This document shows, piece after piece, positions 57,056 through 64,000 of a DNA stretch of 64,000 nucleotides (the stretch's first letter is position 1; every line of letters starts with the position of its first letter). The position numbers and the translations under genes are program-made. This DNA comes from an uncultured Methylococcales bacterium. Its GTDB lineage: Bacteria > Pseudomonadota > Gammaproteobacteria > Methylococcales > Methylomonadaceae. Under the pieces are notes generated by a model that was not told the DNA's origin, searched no databases, and worked only from the letters and a program-made list of their open reading frames with translations. The stretch lies in contig CAIUVX010000079.1 of assembly GCA_903902705.1 (NCBI GenBank), positions 1 to 64,000 of the forward strand. Reading direction: 5' to 3'.

Positions 57056-57922
57056 CTATTTTTCTAGTCCAATAAAATCCCACACCTGATGCGAGAAAGT
57101 GGCATCTTTATGCTCTACAACAGGTGGACCATTTGGGTAGTTGAGTTCATAAACGCGGGAAGCGTCCTGAGCCAAATCAGTCATACCGAGATTATTATAA
57201 GCTTCCTGCATGACCTCTAAGGCATAAGGTACAGCGGGCGTACTTTGATAATGTTCAACGACACCTGACGCACGACTCGCGGCAGCGACATAAGCTTTTC
57301 GCTTCATGTAGTAACGGGCAATATGAACTTCGTGCATAGCTAAATTGTTTCTGACTGCAATCATCCGCAATTTGGCATCAGGCGTGTATTTGCTGCTAGG
57401 AAAACGTTCGACCAGTTCTTTGAAATTATTGTAAGAGGTTTGGGCTTTGCTTTGATCCCGCTGTGCAGTATCAGTGGGTAAAAAGCGGTCAATAAATCCG
57501 ATGTCACGGTTATAATTAGACAAGCCTTTTAGGTATAAAGCATAATCAACCCCTACGCTACGCGGATTCATTTTAATGAATCGATCAGCTGTTGCTACGG
57601 ATTCTTCATACTTGCCAGCCTTGTAATAAGCGTACGCTAAATCGAGTTCGGCTTGCGAAGAACCTTCACCAAAGGGATAGCGAGTTTGAATAGCTTCGTA
57701 GAGTTTGACGGCTTTTTCATAACTGCCAGCATCGAGAGCGGCTTTAGCTTCGTTACGAAATTTGCCCACATCCCAACCCACATATTCGTCTTCAGATGAA
57801 GCAGAGTCGCCAGAAAATAAATTGCTCAGTGTTGAACAACCTGTTTGTGTTAGGCTTAAAAAGCCGATAAATAAAAATTTTATTAAAATTAATCGCATGA
57901 TGCTCGTGACACGTTGTAACAT
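57056..57922 (-). CDS. bamD: Outer membrane protein assembly factor BamD
   Basis: Lipobox LTQTGCS; TPR-like YPFGEGSSQAELDLAYAYYKAGKYEESVATADRFIKMNP; ERFPSSKYTPDAKLRM. Confidence 0.93.
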   Translation of the reverse strand: MLQRVTSIMRLILIKFLFIGFLSLTQTGCSTLSNLFSGDSASSEDEYVGWDVGKFRNEAKAALDAGSYEKAVKLYEAIQTRYPFGEGSSQAELDLAYAYYKAGKYEESVATADRFIKMNPRSVGVDYALYLKGLSNYNRDIGFIDRFLPTDTAQRDQSKAQTSYNNFKELVERFPSSKYTPDAKLRMIAVRNNLAMHEVHIARYYMKRKAYVAAASRASGVVEHYQSTPAVPYALEVMQEAYNNLGMTDLAQDASRVYELNYPNGPPVVEHKDATFSHQVWDFIGLEK

Positions 57923-58000
57923 TAGGGGTTTTCTCGCCGAATGAATGGCTGACTATCGTGCGAGTATAACTTAACTATGTGTTATTCAGAAGAACTTGTT

Positions 58001-58945
58001 ATGACAAAATTAATGGAAGAAGTACCTTACGAAATGGCAGGAATGCGTTTAGATCAGGTACTTGCAGAACTATTTGCGGATTATTCGCGCAGTAAATTAC
58101 AATCATGGGTTAAATCAGGACGCGTCCAAGTCAATGGTTTAACGCTAAAAGTGAAGGATAAATTGGACGGTGGCGAAATTATCACCCTCGATGCGGAAGC
58201 GGAAGTGGTGATTCATGCTGAACCTGAAAAAATTCCCTTGGATATTGTGTTTGAGGATGAGAGTTTACTCATCGTTTTCAAACCAGCAGGCTTAGTGGTA
58301 CATCCTGCTGTGGGCAATTGGAGCGGCACATTAATGAACGCTTTGCTCAATCATAATGCTAATCTGGAAACTTTGCCCAGAGCGGGCATTATTCATCGTC
58401 TCGATAAAGACACCAGCGGCTTATTGATGATTGCCAAAACTTTACAAGCACACAATAGCCTGACGCAACAATTGCAAGAACGCAGCATCACCCGTGAATA
58501 TCTGGCGATTAGCCGTGGACGCATGACCGCAGGTGGAACAATCGATGAACCTATCGGCAGACATCCTCAGGATCGTTTACGTTATGTAGTACGCGAATCG
58601 GGCAAAGAAGCCATTACTCATTATCGGGTGGTACAGCGATTTACTCGTCACACCCTGATTCGAGTGAAACTAGAAACAGGACGCACCCATCAAATTCGTG
58701 TCCATCTGGCGCATATTCGCTTTCCGTTGTTGGGTGATCCTATGTACGGCGGACGTTTTCAAATGCCACCGAATTGCAGCGAAGCTCTGGAAAAAGAATT
58801 GCGTAGTTTTAAACGCCAAGCCTTACACGCGGAAAAACTCGGTTTGCTCCATCCTATTACCAATGAATACATGGAATGGGAACAACCCATGCCTGATGAC
58901 ATGATTCGATTACTCGCCGCCTTGGCTGATAATGAACAAGAATAA
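58001..58945 (+). CDS. rluD: Ribosomal large-subunit pseudouridine synthase D (ORF track start 57977)
   Basis: S4 domain; AGIIHRLDKDTSGLLMIAKT; TGRTHQIRVHLAHI. Confidence 0.94.
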   Translation: MTKLMEEVPYEMAGMRLDQVLAELFADYSRSKLQSWVKSGRVQVNGLTLKVKDKLDGGEIITLDAEAEVVIHAEPEKIPLDIVFEDESLLIVFKPAGLVVHPAVGNWSGTLMNALLNHNANLETLPRAGIIHRLDKDTSGLLMIAKTLQAHNSLTQQLQERSITREYLAISRGRMTAGGTIDEPIGRHPQDRLRYVVRESGKEAITHYRVVQRFTRHTLIRVKLETGRTHQIRVHLAHIRFPLLGDPMYGGRFQMPPNCSEALEKELRSFKRQALHAEKLGLLHPITNEYMEWEQPMPDDMIRLLAALADNEQE

Positions 58946-59666
58946 TCATTGGTTAACGCCTGATTGGCCCGCACCCGCTAACATTCATGCTGCCACTACG
59001 CTACGCACAGGTGGTGTCAGTGTCATGCCTTACGATAGTCTTAATCCTGCTACTCATGTCGGTGATGATGCGGACTGTGTGCGTGAAAATCGTCACCGCA
59101 TTAAAACCATGCTGGCGTTACCTGCCGAACCTGTTTGGTTAGAGCAAACTCACAGTAACCTTGTTATTGATGCGGGACAATCAAATACCGTGCAACAAGC
59201 GGATGCCAGTGTTACCAATGTAGCAGGTGTGGTATGTGCAGTAATGACGGCTGATTGTTTACCGTTATTAATCTGCTCTACCGATGGCAAAAAAATCGCC
59301 GCTATTCATGCGGGCTGGAAAGGTTTATTGGGCGGAATTGTCAGTAATACCTTAGCCGCATTAGCCACCACTGATGTATTAGTATGGTTAGGTCCTGCTA
59401 TCGGTGCGGATTGTTTTGAAGTGGGTGCAGAAGTGCGTACCGCATTTGTGGAAAAATTCGCCCCGTTTACCGCTGGTTTTACCCAAACCAACGAACACAA
59501 ATATCTGGCGGATATTTACCAACTGGCGCGAATTGAACTGGCGGCGCGTGGTGTTGAAGCGGTTTATGGCGGTGATTTTTGCACCTTTACCGATACAGAA
59601 CGTTTTTATTCTTATCGTCGAGACGCACAAACAGGACGCATGGCAACCCTGATCTGGAGAACATAA
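58932..59666 (+). CDS. pgeF: Peptidoglycan editing factor PgeF / multicopper-oxidase-like laccase domain protein (YfiH)
   Basis: LEQTHSNLV; TADCLPLLICS; AAIHAGWKGLLGGIV; GPAIGADCFEVG. Confidence 0.92.
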   Translation: MNKNNHWLTPDWPAPANIHAATTLRTGGVSVMPYDSLNPATHVGDDADCVRENRHRIKTMLALPAEPVWLEQTHSNLVIDAGQSNTVQQADASVTNVAGVVCAVMTADCLPLLICSTDGKKIAAIHAGWKGLLGGIVSNTLAALATTDVLVWLGPAIGADCFEVGAEVRTAFVEKFAPFTAGFTQTNEHKYLADIYQLARIELAARGVEAVYGGDFCTFTDTERFYSYRRDAQTGRMATLIWRT

Positions 59667-59671
59667 GGACT

Positions 59672-60502
59672 GTGAATTTACTGTTATACATTATTATTTT
59701 TACCGCCGTCGGTGGGGTACTCAGTGTGCTAGCGGCGGGTGTGTTTTTATTATTACCTGACCAACAGCGCAACGCGGTATTACCGCACGGCATTAGTTTT
59801 GCCATTGGTGCGTTATTAGCGGTGGCGTTTTGGGGCTTAATTCCCGAAGCCTTTGAAGCCGTTAAACCTGAACAATTTCAATCCCTGTCTGGCACTATTC
59901 TCGTCGGCATACTGGGCTTTTTCGTGTTGGAAAAATTACTCATTTGGCGGCATTGTCATTTTGGTGAATGTGAAGCGCACGGTGATGATGAACATATTCA
60001 CGACCATGACCACGCACACAGTCATCATCACGGCATTGCAAAATCGGCAGGGGCGTTGATTATCATCGGTGACAGCATCCACAATTTTGTCGATGGTGTG
60101 TTGATTGCGGCGGCGTTTTTAACCGATGTGCAGTTAGGTATCGTCACCAGCTTAGCGGTTGCCGCGCATGAAATTCCGCAAGAAGTGGGCGATTTTGCGA
60201 TTTTATTACAAAGCGGTTATGGTAAAGGCAAAGCGTTGTTTTATAACGTGCTGGCTAGCTTAACGACGGTTATCGGCGGCGTGTTAGCGTATTTTAGCTT
60301 AGCTGATTTGCACGCCAGTTTGCCGTATTTTCTCGCACTTGCCGCATCTAGTTTTATTTATATCGCGGTTGCCGATTTAATTCCGTCCTTGCATAAAAAG
60401 ACTGATATGAAAGCGTCATTAGGGCAAATTGCCTTGATTACGGCGGGGGTGTTGTTGATTTGTACGCTACATGATATTGCGCATCATGTGGAGATAACGT
60501 AG
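59672..60502 (+). CDS. ZIP-family metal transporter, GTG start (ORF track start 59579)
   Basis: TM helices; His-rich loop HGDDEHIHDHDHAHSHHHG; GDSIHNFVDGVLIAAAF; AVAAHEIPQEVGDFAILL. Confidence 0.93.
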   Translation: MNLLLYIIIFTAVGGVLSVLAAGVFLLLPDQQRNAVLPHGISFAIGALLAVAFWGLIPEAFEAVKPEQFQSLSGTILVGILGFFVLEKLLIWRHCHFGECEAHGDDEHIHDHDHAHSHHHGIAKSAGALIIIGDSIHNFVDGVLIAAAFLTDVQLGIVTSLAVAAHEIPQEVGDFAILLQSGYGKGKALFYNVLASLTTVIGGVLAYFSLADLHASLPYFLALAASSFIYIAVADLIPSLHKKTDMKASLGQIALITAGVLLICTLHDIAHHVEIT

Positions 60503-60510
60503 AGACAATC

Positions 60511-61107
60511 ATGAGTGATAACAATAATTTGCCACAAAATATAGACAGTGATGATGACTGGCTGGAAGAGTTGATTGATTGGGCAGATGAACATCGTATT
60601 CAGGATTACTATTATGATGATTATATATTCCTGTGCTGGTTTGGTTTTCCGCGAGATAAACAAACCATTTTAGCAATGACGGAATTAAATTTAGAGCGTA
60701 GCAATCTTTATGAATTGCCAGACGCAATTGGCAAGCTGACAAATTTGACTATATTGGATTTAAGAAATAATCAGCTCACCGAACTGCCAGACTCTATCGG
60801 CAAACTGACAAATCTGGATTATTTAACTGTATGGGATAACTGCCTCACCAAATTGCCAGACTCAATTGGCGAGTTGGCAAATTTGACTACGTTGTCTTTA
60901 GTGGGAAACCGACTCACTGAATTGCCCGATTCAATTGGCAATCTATCGAATTTGAAGGACTTAAATTTAGGGAATAACCAACTCACTAAACTATCAGATT
61001 CAATTAGCAAGCTGTCCAATTTAACTGGGCTTAATATCAGAAAAAATTTCATTAAATCACTGCCGCCTAAATTAAGCCATCTTCATGATATAACCCGATT
61101 TGATTAA
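60511..61107 (+). CDS. Leucine-rich-repeat protein
   Basis: Repeated LPDSIGKLTNLTILDLRNNQLTE units. Confidence 0.92.
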   Translation: MSDNNNLPQNIDSDDDWLEELIDWADEHRIQDYYYDDYIFLCWFGFPRDKQTILAMTELNLERSNLYELPDAIGKLTNLTILDLRNNQLTELPDSIGKLTNLDYLTVWDNCLTKLPDSIGELANLTTLSLVGNRLTELPDSIGNLSNLKDLNLGNNQLTKLSDSISKLSNLTGLNIRKNFIKSLPPKLSHLHDITRFD

Positions 61108-61118
61108 TTTACCGCGTA

Positions 61119-61199
61119 CGTTGGGGTAAGCCTTAAGCGAACCCCAACAAAAACAAGCGACTATGTATAAATGTTGGGGTTCGTACCTCACCCCAACCT
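61119..61199. repeat. Palindromic intergenic element (GTTGGGGTAAG ... CTCACCCCAAC, nested GAACCCCAAC/GTTGGGGTTC)
   Basis: Inverted repeats visible directly. Confidence 0.75.
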
Positions 61200-61232
61200 A
61201 CAGACTGAGTTTCGACCTCAATCAAGCCGCAA

Positions 61233-62876
<1,644 letters not shown>

Positions 62877-62947
62877 TTAATGCGACAATTAACGTGGGTG
62901 GTGGAATAAAGTACACCAAAACTCTTTTTCAGTGTAGATTTTAATTT

Positions 62948-63907
62948 ATGTTACGAGCTTGTATATTAGTGTGTTGTAGTTTTTTCTCTTTTGCAGTTAA
63001 TGCAAATAATCCTGTTCCAGTGAATATATTCGTTTATATTCCAGCGAATGTAGTTAGCCGTGTTCCAGCGAGTGCAGTTAGCCGTGTTCCTGCGAATGTA
63101 GTCAGCTCTGTTCCAGCGAGTGCAGTTAGCCGTGTTCCAGCGAATGTAGTCAGCTCTGTTCCAGCGAGTGCAGTTAGCCGTGTTCCAGCGAATGTAGTCA
63201 GCTCTGTTCCAGCGAGTTCAGTTAGCCATGTTCCAGTGAATGTAGTCAGCTCTGTTCCAGCGAGTTCAGTTAGCCATGTTCCAGCGAATGTAGTTAGCTC
63301 TGTTCCAGCGAGTGCAGTTAGCCGTGTTCCTGCGAATGTAGTCAGCTCTGTTCCAGCGAGTGCAGTTAGCCGTGTTCCTGCGAATGCAGTCAGCTCTGTT
63401 CCAGCGAGTACAGTTAATGCAGATAGTGGTATTTGGTTATTAGTGGATACCAAAGCACACAAAATTGAAGTAAAAAAAGGTGAGCTAACGCTCGAAACGC
63501 TGAGTGGCATTGCCATTGGTCGAAAAGGTGCTGGATTAAAAAGTCATCGGGGAGATGATATTACCCCTTATGGCAATTATAGAATTGGCTGGGTGGGTGA
63601 AAAAAGTAATTTTCGTAAATTTTACGGCTTAACCTATCCGTCCAAGCAAGACGCTGAAATTGCATTAAAACGCGGTATTATTAGTCAGTCCGACTATTAC
63701 AGTATTGCGGCAGCGGAACAATTTAACCAAATACCCCCGCAAAACACGCCATTAGGAGGACAAATAGGCATTCATGGGCTAGGTGCAGGGGATGAAAAGA
63801 TTCATGAAATATTTGACTGGACGCATGGGTGTATCGCATTGACAAACGCTCAAATCGATCACTTAAGCCAATGGTTAGATACGGGAACAGTGGTAAAAAT
63901 AAAATAA
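62948..63907 (+). CDS. L,D-transpeptidase (YkuD) with N-terminal octapeptide repeat region
   Basis: C-term IGIHGLG...WTHGCIALTNAQID catalytic motif; repeat region VPASAVSR VPANVVSS. Confidence 0.88.
   Translation: MLRACILVCCSFFSFAVNANNPVPVNIFVYIPANVVSRVPASAVSRVPANVVSSVPASAVSRVPANVVSSVPASAVSRVPANVVSSVPASSVSHVPVNVVSSVPASSVSHVPANVVSSVPASAVSRVPANVVSSVPASAVSRVPANAVSSVPASTVNADSGIWLLVDTKAHKIEVKKGELTLETLSGIAIGRKGAGLKSHRGDDITPYGNYRIGWVGEKSNFRKFYGLTYPSKQDAEIALKRGIISQSDYYSIAAAEQFNQIPPQNTPLGGQIGIHGLGAGDEKIHEIFDWTHGCIALTNAQIDHLSQWLDTGTVVKIK
63038..63421 (+). repeat. 24-bp in-frame tandem repeat, 16 units (alternating A/B octapeptides)
   Basis: GTTCCAGCGAGTGCAGTTAGCCGT / GTTCCAGCGAATGTAGTCAGCTCT repeated. 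Confidence 0.95.
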
Positions 63908-64000
63908 AGCTGGAAAATTCCACATAAAGTGGTAAAATTAGCCCTAGTTTTATGCTCAATATAACTTAACTCTCAAAATATAAGGTAAATAGAAATGAAA

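Noticed and set aside
63038-63421. Regular short repeats as possible CRISPR array
   Set aside because: Repeats are contiguous 24-bp coding units without unique spacers and stay in frame in a secreted protein.
63034-63516. Antisense 160-aa ORF with LTALAGTELTTFAG repeats
   Set aside because: Reverse complement of the 24-bp repeats in the L,D-transpeptidase gene.

Overview
The window is about 64 kb of gammaproteobacterial-looking chromosome. The family mix (BamD, RluD, ArgJ, Kup, AlaC, Pgm, TIGR04073-like protein) fits that, but taxonomy is inference. From left to right it contains: two filamentous-haemagglutinin/TpsA-type exoprotein genes plus a decayed 3' fragment of a third; RIO-type kinase and HI0933-type flavoprotein; CopZ-like/CopA copper genes; an FNR-like regulator next to an unusual operon-like block (transthyretin-like protein, 733-aa orphan, GH13 amylase, DUF2278/LTD protein, three AIM24 paralogues, double cNMP-binding protein); a Bat/MoxR/DUF58 aerotolerance-type operon; a P-type ATPase; AlaC; a compact coiled-coil / VWA / divergent PurA-like cassette; an Mla/MCE lipid transport operon; Kup; Dyp peroxidase with a membrane partner; a Roc-COR GTPase followed by an unlisted 44-aa single-TM ORF; TusA-like and CDF transporter; a small accessory island (three overlapping unknown ORFs, the last with a PD-(D/E)XK-like pattern, then a VapBC-type TA pair); ArgJ; Nudix-ThiE fusion; MORN, LRR and L,D-transpeptidase repeat proteins; BamD, RluD, PgeF, ZIP, Pgm. 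Many intergenic palindromic elements are present. One family has three copies with a compensated base-pair change and possible target duplication. The best candidates for an undescribed system are the VWA/PurA-like cassette (33453-35774) and the three-gene nuclease-like cassette (49331-51452). No tRNA, rRNA or CRISPR array was recognised. All homology calls are from reading the sequence; no searches were run.
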